Below, piece by piece: positions 12,511 to 23,200 of a stretch of DNA of 64,000 bases. Within the stretch, counting starts at the first letter, position 1. Each line of letters opens with the position of its first letter. Source of the stretch: Paragonimus westermani (taxonomy: Eukaryota > Platyhelminthes > Trematoda > Plagiorchiida > Troglotrematidae); assembly GCA_008508345.1 (NCBI GenBank), contig QNGE01000141.1:300119-364118 (forward strand), in the 5' to 3' direction. The notes under the pieces were generated by a model. It was not told the origin of the DNA. It searched no databases and saw only the letters and a list, made by a program, of their open reading frames with translations. A program made the position numbers and the translations under genes.

Positions 12511-12719
12511 TGAGTGGTTTGCGGAGGTCGCGTTGAAATTCTCATTTGCTAAGAAAATAGAGCGCAAGGGGATCAAATATTTTCGATAACCCATTATCAG
12601 GTTGAAGCAGTTATGAGAGTAATTGAAGAGAAACTCGACTGACAAATTTATTACAGACATAGTCATAGAGATCGCAAACATTTTAGTAAACCCAAGGTTA
12701 TCGGAACCCACTATTTTTC
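12511..12719 (-). CDS. Putative internal host exon (hydrophobic segment)
   Basis: Candidate exon of 209 nt on the minus strand. It starts after an acceptor ending ACCTAG and ends at an exact GTAAGT donor (intron begins at 12510). The frame is open for 69 codons with two hydrophobic stretches (around SVINLSVEFLF and KYLIPLRSIF) and a C-terminal NATSANHS region that carries N-glycosylation-like sites. That would fit a membrane protein, but no family is recognised. Neighbouring exons were not found, so the call rests on splice motifs and openness only. It could be a chance ORF between an AG and a GT. Confidence 0.22.
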
Positions 12720-14894
12720 CTAGGTTTACGTCCCATGATCAAGGGTGATTGTTCGAATGTGTATTGGTGAGTGCGGACTAAGAATCACCCAAAGCCAGAG
12801 CAGCTGCCAGGCATGATGAAATTGTTTTTGAGAAAAACACTGGATGACGTGATCTGATTGCGATTGATTTGCCAGACTCGCACCTTGGTCAACTTCGGTT
12901 GATTGATTAAAAATTTCTGTGAAGTTTGAAATATTTTTTACTCGTCTACCTGTTGGTTGTTTAATACAAAATGTAACACGACAACAGTGGTGGTTGATTT
13001 TACTACATCAGTTCTGATTCTGGTTCATTTTTGTGTTTCAATCTGTTTGCACAAGCTTCTAGTGGTTTGAAGCATCTTCTATTGTGTATTATCAGCGAGT
13101 TAATGAATACAATAGCACCGGCTGATTGTGGACAAGTAGCCTGTATTTAAAATTAATTCTGAGCGTAAGCCTGAAAGTGAACCATTTCAGAGAAAATGCA
13201 GCAAGGAGAGTGTGCGCCTTGGTCTTCCTAAGAGGCGTTCTATCTATACTATTTCTATAGTCAGCTCTGAAACTGTTTATTATTAATGTGTATTTGTACT
13301 TCAACCAAGCCATTTCGTTCACTGGGTTTGCCTTACGTTTTACCACCGTAGACTGATATTTCATTGAAGATTAGCCTATTGCAGGACCAGCTTGATCAAT
13401 TATCCTACTCATTCTCACCGTATAAACTTCAGTAGTTTGGAAATTATGGGAAGAAGGCAAGTGTGCAACCGACTCGTTTGATTTATAAGATCATGTATGC
13501 CTCTGGTAACCCCTGGTAAGATCACGGCTCGCCTTTACGGATGATGCAATCCGGTTCACGTTTAACAAATGGGAATCGAGACAGAAAACATGCATGCGCA
13601 TGATAAAAGGAGAGAAACACATGGCTTTGGCTAGCATCCAACTGACTCACTTCGGTGTCGGTCACTTAACACCCGTTTTGCTTAATCCGTTTTGTCAACT
13701 AACCATGATGACCAGGTAAGTCTTCCATGTCGAGGACGCGCTAATTTTTCATGTAGATCTTACAACACATGGGGAGGATTGGCACACATTTGATATAGTG
13801 GTACGATGAACGGAGTAATGATTTGACTGCCAAATATTTATTGACATCTAGTTGAACTTTATGAGTGTGTAACTCAGACTTACTTATCTCGTTTGCTTGC
13901 AAAGTTTGGATATCACGATTCTTGCGGTGAGACATTGGGTTGTAGTGGACGAGGGTTCACCAGAGCAGTCGGTCCAAACAGGTTTCACTAGTTAGCAGGT
14001 TATATTGAAAGTGTATGAGAAACATGACACCTTAGCCAAGCTGACTGAAAAAGGATGAATGTTAACAATTAAAGGGAGCAAAGAAAAACGATCTTGATTA
14101 CAATGCAGTCATCTAAACGAAGAATCGTGCAGTACACACACCAGTAACTCTAGCGCACACTGTATCATAGAATGATATGAAGAATGGCGTGTACCAAGAA
14201 TACAGCACAATGACCATCTTTTCCCGTAAACGTTCCATAGACCACGCAGTCTCGGCAGTGAAGTTCCAATTGGTCGAATGTCACGGAACCAACCAAACAG
14301 TTCTTTCAAGACCTACACTTTCATAAATATCCCCATCGAACAATTCGGTTCTAGCTTTTTCGTTTAACGCCTCGCTGCTTACAGAGCAATCACTCAACGT
14401 GTTGTTTATTTTCTTATCTATCCATCAAAACCGGACGCTGGACAATATTTCTGTGTATCATGGTCGTCGTACATATGATTTAAATATTTGCACTAAACGT
14501 CACGGAAACGAACTGAACTTCAGAGCAACGACGTAATGTGATTTCACGTTTTTTCAATATAAATAAACCAAAGTGACCGTGATACGAAGCTAAAGCTTGC
14601 GCTCCAACAAGAGTTAATGCACACTGTCGGCCGTTCGCTACAACTGATAATACCAGCATGAAGGTAGGCTTCCTGCCAGTTTGCCGTTGAAACAAAGGGT
14701 AGTTGCTGCCAGTGAATTTTGGCTTATGTTGCTAACGGCCGATATGGTTCTCAAATTTTGTCGAAACTCTCACTGAAGCACCAAAGAATATCGTGCAGAA
14801 CAACTTTTGCGATAAGTAGATATCATATTCATACAATTATACGGTTACAGTCTAATCAAACTAGTGTGTAAACAAGGCAGAGAGGTTCAGCAGG
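12720..14894. other. No gene recognised; several open minus-strand frames
   Basis: Minus-strand frames at 13092-13364, 13741-13935, 14109-14309 and 14480-14695 are open. The frame at 13741-13935 starts with ATG and contains an internal GTAAGT, so it could be a first coding exon. At 14480-14695 a second overlapping minus frame is equally open and peptide-like, so composition alone does not support any of them. Confidence 0.4.
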
Positions 14895-15140
14895 ATACAG
14901 CTGGATCACTTACAGCCCCGGAAATATCCATCTTTAGGCTAGTCACTCAAGGAGTAAATGATTAGTGTTAATGATAGATGACTTCGATTCCCATCCACCA
15001 TTATATCACAGAGTTATCAGTTAGAATGTGAATGGCGTGAGCTTCGGCAACGGGACTACAGCATTTGCACGGATTCTTTGTGTGAACACAAAATCAGATC
15101 GTGTACTCGAGTGGCAGTCGATTTAGTATTAGTCAACATC
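14895..15140 (+). repeat. Dispersed repeat R, diverged copy 3
   Basis: Shares an ordered series of blocks with the repeat at 58747-59135: an 'agtgttaatgat...cccatccaccat' block, 'acagagttatcagttagaa', 'ttctttgtgtgaac', and 'tcgagtggcagtcgat'. It retains the segment that is deleted in the 38.3-kb copy. Similarity fades beyond about 15140. It overlaps an open frame at 15078-15332, which is therefore probably not a gene. Confidence 0.55.
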
Positions 15141-17013
15141 CCAGTTTTTAACAAGTCTAGGTTGGTTGACCGGGCCTGCGTGAACATCAGGGAACGCTTG
15201 AGTGAATTCAACCTGGTTGTCAGTAGCTACAAGTGTGCAACGACTGTAGTGTTGATAAGTTTGATCAAACCTAACTCAAACCATGCTAGAGAAAGTCGTT
15301 TGGTCCATTTTGACAAACGTCTCATCATTTAACCTTTTTATTTTTTGTTTCGCAACAGTAACAGAATGAGCACGCAATCACTCATTGGTCGAGGACATGA
15401 AGTTCATCTTTCACGCTCAAGGTCAGCAGCATGGAGGTGGTAAAACAACTGCGTGATGTTGTGGCATGTTATGTGCTGAGAGCCCCATAAACTCGACGGC
15501 TAGATGTTTGTGTTGCAAGATAACTTTTCAAATGAAGGCGGTCAAATACGGCTCTCTTCTGTACAATGGTAATCGTACTTAATGGCGTAGGTGCATTCAG
15601 GTAACGGGCTATGAAACAAATTGTATTGGCACTTCCTGGTAGTCATTCTGCTCTCAGTTTTATATCCCATTTGTTCCACTTTGCTTCCACCATTAACAAA
15701 CACGTCGACCTCTGTACCACTGATTTTGTTTTTTTTAAGCACAATACAAAATTTTCAAATTGAAAATTCACGAAACTTATCTGGTTTTATGACAATTTTA
15801 CATAACTTTGCTTCGTTTTGAAATTCCCTGTTTTGATTCCCGATGACGGTACTGTATTCATCGTGCTATTGGACAAGATCGCTCGCGTTAAACGTGTAGA
15901 AGTTGTTTCGCTTGGTATGCCTGTGATAACAAAGATGTAGAAATGTGATCTATTCTCTCTGTTGAGAACTGCAGAGTCCCTTAACTTGGATTGGCTTGAC
16001 TCAACCCAGCACTGGTTTTTCCGTCAAACAACCCAGTGCCCGGTCTATTGTTAAGTGCTGGGCGGATTATTAAGCTTCGGTTAGCCAGTCATATATACGC
16101 CGCACCTTTATCACCTTTCGTTTCTTAACTATCCATGTTGTGTGCATATTAAAATTAGCAGAAAACCGACGTACTCCGTTTACTCCAGCAACCCAGCCAT
16201 AACTTCTCGCTTCATACCAAGTCCTTTCACCTGTTAACCAGTATTGCAAATCTGAAGTAATGAGTTGCGACATTCGAAAAACATCATGATCAACAGACCG
16301 GGAACATGTGCAACGAACCATTTCACGCAGTGTCTTAATAATCAATTTGTCTCCGAACCATTTCAGTTACCCATCGTGAGAACAATAGCTGTTCCAATTA
16401 CTAAACAACCAACGCATCAAATTTAACTGTAGTCATTTGCAAGTAAATGGCAAATAGTAACCTGGCAGATATTCTCGGCCAGCTGATTTTACTAAAAGGT
16501 AAGTGAAATCTTGACTCACTTTTCACCAAGGTAGAAAAGCTATACTATAACTGGATTGTATTTTTAATGCAAACAACAATAGTGAACCCCGTGAACAAAC
16601 TGCGCAGTTTGAACACTCCCAAGGTTCACCTAGAAGAAACATATCTCAGTTTTTAAACATCGTGTATATCGTCTGATGGGTGGTCACAGTTTATCACGGT
16701 GCAAATCTACCCAATCGGATATCACTGACTGATAATCAGCATGCTTGTCAGTATTGTGATGAGAATGTCGCTGTGCCGTGTAAGCTTACCACTGGTGAAT
16801 TTCGTTTGTTTGGCGTAGTCTGCTTGGCAGACCAACATCGATTTAACGGATGTCAGTTTTTTCAATTCGTTTGCATCATATTAGCAAAATTTTTCAGTGC
16901 ATCTCAGCCGCTGAACGGGATCACGAATCTGTTCTCAAATTAAATTAAACGCAAAGTCCCAGGTATAACGTAAGTCTGACAAAAAACAGTTTTTCATAAC
17001 TTAAAAGTCAATT
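15141..17013. other. No gene recognised
   Basis: A minus-strand frame at 16070-16345 (91 codons) contains an ACAG/GTGAAA donor-like site, but no acceptor with a compatible phase was found. Otherwise nothing is seen. Confidence 0.4.
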
Positions 17014-17019
17014 TTTATT
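17014..17019 (-). terminator. Poly(A) signal AATAAA
   Basis: AATAAA on the minus strand, 160 nt downstream of the TGA that closes the frame 17179-17488. Its position fits a short 3' UTR of the gene proposed there. A single hexamer is weak evidence alone in AT-rich DNA. Confidence 0.35.
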
Positions 17020-17178
17020 AGCTAAGAGGAGAGGAATTTTCGGTGTGGGTGGAAATGTGGGCAGCATGTACATATGCGATAGAAATGAATTCAGATAGAC
17101 GGACAGAATAAAGAATGGGAGACCGAAAGACACAAAGGTGAAACCGCACAGCATTGATTCGGCCATAAGTCAGTCGGT

Positions 17179-17488
17179 TCACCGTATATACGTACACATT
17201 CGATAGTAGGTTAATCCATCTAGTTCTCTATTAACCCACTCGAAAGGATTTGCCAGGATAATCATCCGTCCTAAATAGAAACAAGCAGACCCATAGAGTC
17301 TGTGCATGCGCAACTGCAGCTTCAATTTAGATGATGGAATGGCTAGAGCGCCAATTACTTCATGTGGAAGAGCGTTCGGATGGGAACATAATCTTTCAAA
17401 GAAAATGCCATGCTGAGATGGATTCAACTCTGAAGCTCTGAGTGACTTGTTCTTATTTACCGCGATTATGCCCATAACACCAAGTGAA
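17179..17488 (-). CDS. Putative terminal coding exon of an unknown host gene
   Basis: The frame begins after a good acceptor (TTCATTTCCAG, with a CAGTTAACGC branch-point-like site upstream) and runs 103 codons to TGA at 17179. It contains segments such as NKSLRASELNPSQHG and YLGRMIILANPFEWVN. Joined to the exon at 17605-17668 the phases match exactly (upstream exon ends with 2 nt of a codon, this one supplies the third). A 116-bp intron of that size is normal for invertebrates. An AATAAA lies 160 nt past the stop. No family is recognised; the NPF-containing stretch is only loosely reminiscent of nucleotide-binding motor cores and I do not claim that. The upstream part of the gene was not found. 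Confidence 0.35.
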
Positions 17489-17604
17489 CTGGAAATGAAT
17501 GAATGCGTTAACTGATAAGTTGATCATCTCTGTCAATAGGTTACCAAACTTTCTCAGTGTGATTGTGTACAACGGACTATATTACGCCGGCAAAACTACT
17601 TTAC

Positions 17605-17668
17605 CGCTGCTTCCATCCATGCTCAGTTGGTTCATAGAAGACAATGACATCAACCCAAACCAGAGATC
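17605..17668 (-). CDS. Putative penultimate coding exon of the same gene
   Basis: This 64-nt exon lies between an acceptor ending CCGTAATGAG and the donor GCG/GTAAAG. The only frame that joins the next exon at 17488 without a stop encodes SLVWVDVIVFYEPTEHGWKQ, a hydrophobic beta-strand-like segment followed by a charged turn. Two other frames are excluded by phase or stop. The opposite strand has an overlapping 68-codon ATG frame (17499-17705), which is an alternative explanation. Confidence 0.33.
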
Positions 17669-19055
17669 CTCATTACGGAGTAAAGAGTTGCTACGTTCCT
17701 GTTGATGAACACGACAGAATATTCTCGAAGGTTTAACATTATTTGACAGGTCGCATAAAATTACTAATTTCTCTTCTTTAACCCGGGTATGTCATCCACA
17801 AGCATCTTTGAGGAGAAATACCGTATGTATCAAATCCCGCACTTGCCAATCATTCTCAAACGCTGATATATATTTTCATGTTATGTGTGTTCTGGTTGAT
17901 TAAATGTTAACGTACCGTCATTGTGAGGATATCCAGTACCACCAATCGACGCCCAAAACCTTGTTATGAAAGTTGTGTTATTTACCATCTTTAACCTTTT
18001 CCGTCGCAATTTAGTTAATCCTACTGGATCAGCATACTGTAAATTATCACGCTTGCACTTCGCGACTGAAGCGATCGACCGTACCCACCAGGCACAGGAG
18101 ATGTAGTGATCCTGCTCAGTAAGTCAACAAGATTGGTGCTACCTGTACAATTTCTGTCTCCTTTGCTGTTCTACTTACACCTGAATCGGATCAATGATTT
18201 ATCCAATTTCCCAGATCAAAATTCGAGCAATAATGATAGACAATGTTTCTGAAACATTAGTATTTATGGCACGCCGAAAACTTTTCTTCCTGATGTCTGT
18301 TAGTTGAATTTGTCTAGCAGTGTGAGGCAGCCTAGCCTAGTCTTGTTCCGGATCATATTCACGTATCCGCGAAGACAAGTGCTAATGCTGTCGGGCTGTG
18401 AAAACGTGCTTAACTGTGCGTTAACCATTGGTGTGTTACGAGAAGACACAAGAAGTTTGGAGAGTGGGAAACTCGGGAAGTAGGCCCGAGCGTTAGACAG
18501 CTGGAAGCCCATCGAACGGGAAATGATACTTGGGTGATCATCTTGAAATTTGAATCGAGTCAAAAATCATGAAAGTGTTACCCGTAAGACACTTTCAAAT
18601 GGAAAATATCATAGTAGACCAAAATGATAAGCCATTTTGTTGGAAAAGCTAAACATAATGTAAACATGATTTTCATACAACCCACTGAATAAGTTTGATG
18701 CGGAACTATCTTTGTCGAAAAGAATTTCACTGTGCAACTAGACTACCACAGTAACCGATGTTATCTTATAGTTGTTATTTTTAGATGTCTACATAAAAGC
18801 CGATCGTATTCAAGCATCTAACTGTAGAACTATGCGCAATGACAGATGTCATGTAAGATAACGGGTAACCCTTGCAGTTTGTTCAAAACATGGCAGCATG
18901 ATTGCATTAATAATCCGATAACAACGGTAATGAAGCTGATAACAAACCTAGAATTATCGTTTCTGAGTGGCAGATGGTAGGCAATGAGGACAAACTGTTT
19001 AACGTTGAATACATCGGGAACAGAAACGGACATCATATCAGGGTAAAGAAAAACC
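17669..19055. other. No gene firmly recognised
   Basis: A minus-strand open frame at 18300-18563 (with a possible acceptor TTTCAAG at about 18545) could be another exon of the 17-kb gene, but none of its GT sites gives the phase required by the exon at 17668. Left uncalled. Confidence 0.35.
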
Positions 19056-19193
19056 ATGGCCCTATCAGCCGCCCTGGCCTCAATTTCAGATCCCACTGTT
19101 TCCACAAATATTCGTCTGCAGTACGAGCTATACAGAGAGGAACAACTAGCTGCTCGTGCCGGAAAACACACTTCCAGACTAACAGAAGTGTAG
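19056..19193 (+). CDS. Small ORF or first coding exon, 45 codons, strong Kozak context
   Basis: ATG sits in AAAACCATGGC, a near-ideal eukaryotic initiation context, with an in-frame stop (TAA) just upstream. The 45-residue product starts MALSAALASISDP, is Ala-rich at the N-terminus and has a charged helical middle (LQYELYREEQLAARAG). It uses GC-richer codons than its surroundings. It ends ...RLTEV-stop at 19191-19193. A weak donor GAA/GTGTAG just before the stop means it could instead be a first coding exon. The minus-strand 126-codon frame over the same bases is more hydrophobic and Cys-rich and is taken as its shadow. No family recognised. Confidence 0.3.
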   Translation: MALSAALASISDPTVSTNIRLQYELYREEQLAARAGKHTSRLTEV

Positions 19194-20120
19194 AACAGAA
19201 ATGTTAGCACACTTAAAGAAGCTTAAGGACAATTTCCGGTGGCAACAACGTAGAAATACCCAAATAAAAACGAACATGCTGAACAGTTATGGCTCAATCC
19301 GCCATTTTTCCCATAGCCATTCTTAAAACTTCATATAATTTGGGTATGAACAACCATAATCAATCCTGAGGTGCACAAAAACCATCTGTACTGAGTATGC
19401 GGCCAACTCAATAGTCAGCCATTTTACGTTTTTTTGGTCCGGCGTTTTTTTCTTCAGTCTCTTGGGTCTTGAGTTTCATCTTAGGGAAATTTGTTCCTGT
19501 GTTGAAAACGCAGAAAGTGTTGTTCGGGAGATTCTGTCATGATTTATATCCTCCCATCGGCCTATCAAACTAGCTCAAACCTGGGGTTATGCCGAATTAA
19601 TTCAAATTTAATACAGTTACAGTTTGAAAACCCTACGATAATACGTTTCAACCAAGGGATGTCACAGACTCTTCGTATGGTTTTGAATAAAGTAGATATT
19701 AGAGTGGTTTTACGAAATGGTATGAGCGGTTAATAGAGTCGACGCGTCTGAATTGTCTGGTACATGGCGACCGGTCTTCGATGGATGGTCGGTTCAAACG
19801 ACCATCTTAACACATCAATACTATGATTCTTCTTTTTTCTCCAAAAACCAGTAAACACCTTGACAGACCTATCTCACGTCTCAAAGCTGTTACAATCAGT
19901 AAATCAAGCTTCTTTTGTTCTTTATCAGTGCACATTTGACTCACACGCTGTTGAATTTTGCTTCGTTTAGTTGATCACATCCAACCTGCCTTATACACCA
20001 CTTAGTTCACAGTTGGTTCATCTGATATGAAGAAGATTTTGTGCCAAAAGTGAAACGCCACTAATGAAACAACCTACCGATCGTATTACTAAAAAGTAGT
20101 GTGGCAGATTTATGAATTCA

Positions 20121-20153
20121 GATGACCCAACTGTGAAAAGTCACGGCTTCGGC
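20121..20153 (+). repeat. Left arm of 33-bp inverted repeat around a tRNA-like core
   Basis: Its reverse complement matches 20224-20258 with one mismatch and a 2-nt gap; the core shared run is CCCAACTGTGAAAAGTCA. The arms are too similar to be chance and enclose a 70-nt loop. Confidence 0.9.
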
Positions 20154-20230
20154 TGGATTCGAACCAGCGACAGACACAGCATGCCTCAACGCGGCAAGCG
20201 TTCTACCAGCTGAGCTACGAAGNGCCGAAG
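20145..20230 (-). tRNA. tRNA-like sequence, probably a pseudogene or tRNA-derived element
   Basis: On the minus strand it reads TAGCTCAGCTGGTAGAA as A box/D arm and GCTGGTTCGAATCCAGC as a perfect T arm with B box, followed by CGAAGCC as the 3' acceptor strand, which can pair with the GGCTTCG on the 5' side. An anticodon arm TGCC..GGCA is possible, but its 7-nt loop has C rather than U before the anticodon. Extra bases lie between the 5' acceptor strand and the D arm, including the only ambiguous base in the window (N at 20223). These defects argue for a pseudo-tRNA embedded in a repeat. The sequence 'GTT' would be the anticodon if the loop is read literally; that is unreliable. Confidence 0.55.
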
Positions 20231-20258
20231 CCCTGACTTTTCACAGTTGGGTCTCATC
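20224..20258 (-). repeat. Right arm of 33-bp inverted repeat around a tRNA-like core
   Basis: Inverted partner of 20121-20153. Inside the arm the GGCTTCGGC block is also the tRNA acceptor-stem sequence, so the acceptor strand and the repeat arm are the same bases. Confidence 0.9.
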
Positions 20259-23200
20259 TAAACCTACGGATCGCACATAGTCGGACACTCACACACCTGT
20301 GCCCTTCCGCCGTTTCTCATCACCATTTCTGTCCACAACAGGAAACCCTGCTTAGTTACTCTCTTAAGAATGGACTTCAGTTTGACCTGTGGCGGTGAAA
20401 TCAACAGTCCCAGCAATTGAGTTTGAACACTAGCACGGTGTTCAAAAGGGTGTGACCGTTCTCCGACCCAGATATAAAACAAACAGATAAGTGTGGGCAT
20501 TGCAGTAATTATCAAAATTTAACTGGTGAAATTATGCCCTGCCTATTGAGATTACATTCATTCCTCTGCCTTTTATAATCGTTTGTGTGCTGTTTGCTGT
20601 TCACTGGTGGTGAAAAATTACGCTGAACATTTTGGAGATGTAAATAGAGTTAGTTAGGTGAAGCTGCTGGCTTTCATTCGGCAACAATCACTGAGGCAAA
20701 CCTAAACGACTTGCCGTGCGTGAATATATTTAGTGAACTATGGAAGTGGGCTTAGAACGCGGTTAAGAAACTTGCAAGTTGTGCAATATGTTCTTTACGC
20801 ATGTGATGATTGAATAGAACTTCAAAAATTTCATCCAAATCAACTGTGACCACAGAGTTGGACGTGGTGTTCCACTGTGAGCAGATCTATGCGGTGAAAT
20901 GGTTCTTTACACATAGTCATTTGTCTATTTCACAATAGCATTTCAGCCAGTAATCCCTTAAATGTTCATCCACGTTCAGTAGGCAGAGGTCTATCGGCGG
21001 ATGATCTAGCTTACAGAGTGGTTTGTAAGCGCAAACTTACGTAGGCGTTAGACAGGAAACCGAGAGTTTGTATAGTGCAATGTGTTTAGATTGCAGTCAA
21101 TAGCAGTAATATAGCACACTTCAATACGTAACTAACTGTCGTTTAAATTACTCACATAAACGTACATTTGTTTACATAATTTTGCGAGAAATATGTGAGA
21201 CAAACTACTCATTTCCTGAGCGTGTATATGGATGCCTAAAGAATCCCAATATCACCGAACCTAGTGCTTTCTTTCGAGTTAGAATGACTGAAAATTTCTT
21301 CCAAACGAGAAAGCTGCGGTGGTACCCCATCAATCTAAAAACTCCTGCGCTACTCATGCATAAGTATGATGTCACCATGTATGTTGTTTTACAACTTCTG
21401 TATAAGGAACTAGCTGTCGAATGATTTTAATTGGATCCAAATGTAGACTAGCTGAAAACTACCGTGAACAGGCAACGCGAGATCAAAGACGTATATATTT
21501 ATACACCACCGGTATTCTCCAATGTAGTCCGCTTAAATGCCGTACACCCGTTTTATGAAGCAAGCAGGCTGTTTTCACCTTATCACACTAAGGTTTGACG
21601 TAGAAATATATAACAATTTACCGTGTTCAACGTATTGAATGCCCAATTACAAATCACTAGCCGTAACTGACAGTCTGCTGCAGCAGTACAATGCGTTAGG
21701 CGGAAATCTGAAGCGTCGGTTAAGTTAAAATCCAAGAAGGCTAAGCTGTATAGACTCACCTAGGCCACACAAGACTGATTTCAGGATAAATGGATAGCAA
21801 GGATGTGGACCTTGGAAGGAGAAGTGGAACTTGAAGATATATATTGAGAGGATGTAGCTATGAAGAAAATTCAGAGAGCGACATTTTAGAACAACTCTTC
21901 GCCAACAGCTGTAAGGAACGCTGCACCTCTCCGTTCCTTCAAACGGCAATATTTAGCATTCGTAATGCTCAGCTGAGCTTCGGTGTCGTAGAAATTTATT
22001 CACGGACTTAGAGGAAGAGTACAAAAGCATAACTATATGCGGAATTTTCCCAAACTGACTATTCACACATGATGTAATGAGAATGCCAAGACAACTGAAC
22101 TGTTTACCACAAAGACTTGACTTTTGCACCAATGAATATATTTGGGAACAGTTAGGGCGCACGACCAACCAACATCGCGAGGTTAATGATCGACCCAAAT
22201 GGCATGGTAGTCTATTTTGTTGAAAAAAGGATGAAAGAACGCCACCCAGTATGATTTTAGAATGGGTAGAGAAGTTGCACGACTAGTGTCATCGTTATAG
22301 ATTCGTCAGAGAGTTTCGCAGCACACACACTGTATATTAGTTTTTGATTAACTGAAAACTCGGAGACAACAGTCAAGATCCTGGAAGTGCCTACTCATGG
22401 CCTTATCTGAAGCGATCGTGATTCAAAAACATTATCTCAGGACGTCTTATCACAAGGCGTTTATCCAAGCCCCTTAAATTGCATAGCACTCTGGCATTGA
22501 AAACAGCAGAAACCAGGATGAACTAACATTGAGAGTATGTCCCAACGATCCCAACGGTGAGTAGGCTGGATATGGTTGCGTTTCCGTTGTCCAACAGCAG
22601 TTACTTAGTTCCCAAGTTTTGCTCAACCTGTAATATTTATGCTTCCTGAATACACTGTGCTGTTAGTCTGTTTGTCGAGATCTCCTGCTTGTCATCTTGT
22701 TGTGTTATGTGGATAAGTTTACGTTTTGTGGGAATTAACACAACAGATGGTTTACTGTCAACTCATGCAAGGAAGTGTAAGCCCGATGATCTTGATTCCA
22801 GTGATTACTTTAAACGAAATATTTAACCCACCTAGTAGTCAGTTGTTAGAAAACAGTGTGAATGGTAAGAAGCGCAACCTGTAATACGTTTGGTTGGGTT
22901 ATAAGACGCCATCTTAACACAGTCGACACCCAAGTATGACAATTCATTTATAAAAGTTGTTATACGTAGCACAACCCCGTGAATACACGTTAATTCGTTA
23001 ATGACGGTCGTACAAGTTTCAGCAAAGTTTTTGTAATCGTTTTGTTCAGTGGAAATTTCTTTTTCATCAGCATTTACACCTCTAAGCTAAACTTGTTTTC
23101 GCTATCTCATCAATATCTGACTGTGCCTTCTGTCAATTCTGGTAAGGCAGCTTGACGTGTGCCAACACGATATGCTTCTGACGAAGTTAAATGCATTAGA

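Noticed and set aside
14480..14730. Host exon on the minus strand
   Set aside because: Two overlapping minus frames are both open and peptide-like, showing that composition is not discriminating here.
17179..17488. Myosin-motor-like segment in the 17-kb exon
   Set aside because: A single NPF-containing stretch resembles a motor core only loosely, and the flanking motifs expected of that fold are absent.
20145..20230. Functional nuclear tRNA gene
   Set aside because: Abnormal anticodon loop, extra bases before the D arm and location within an inverted repeat argue against a functional tRNA.
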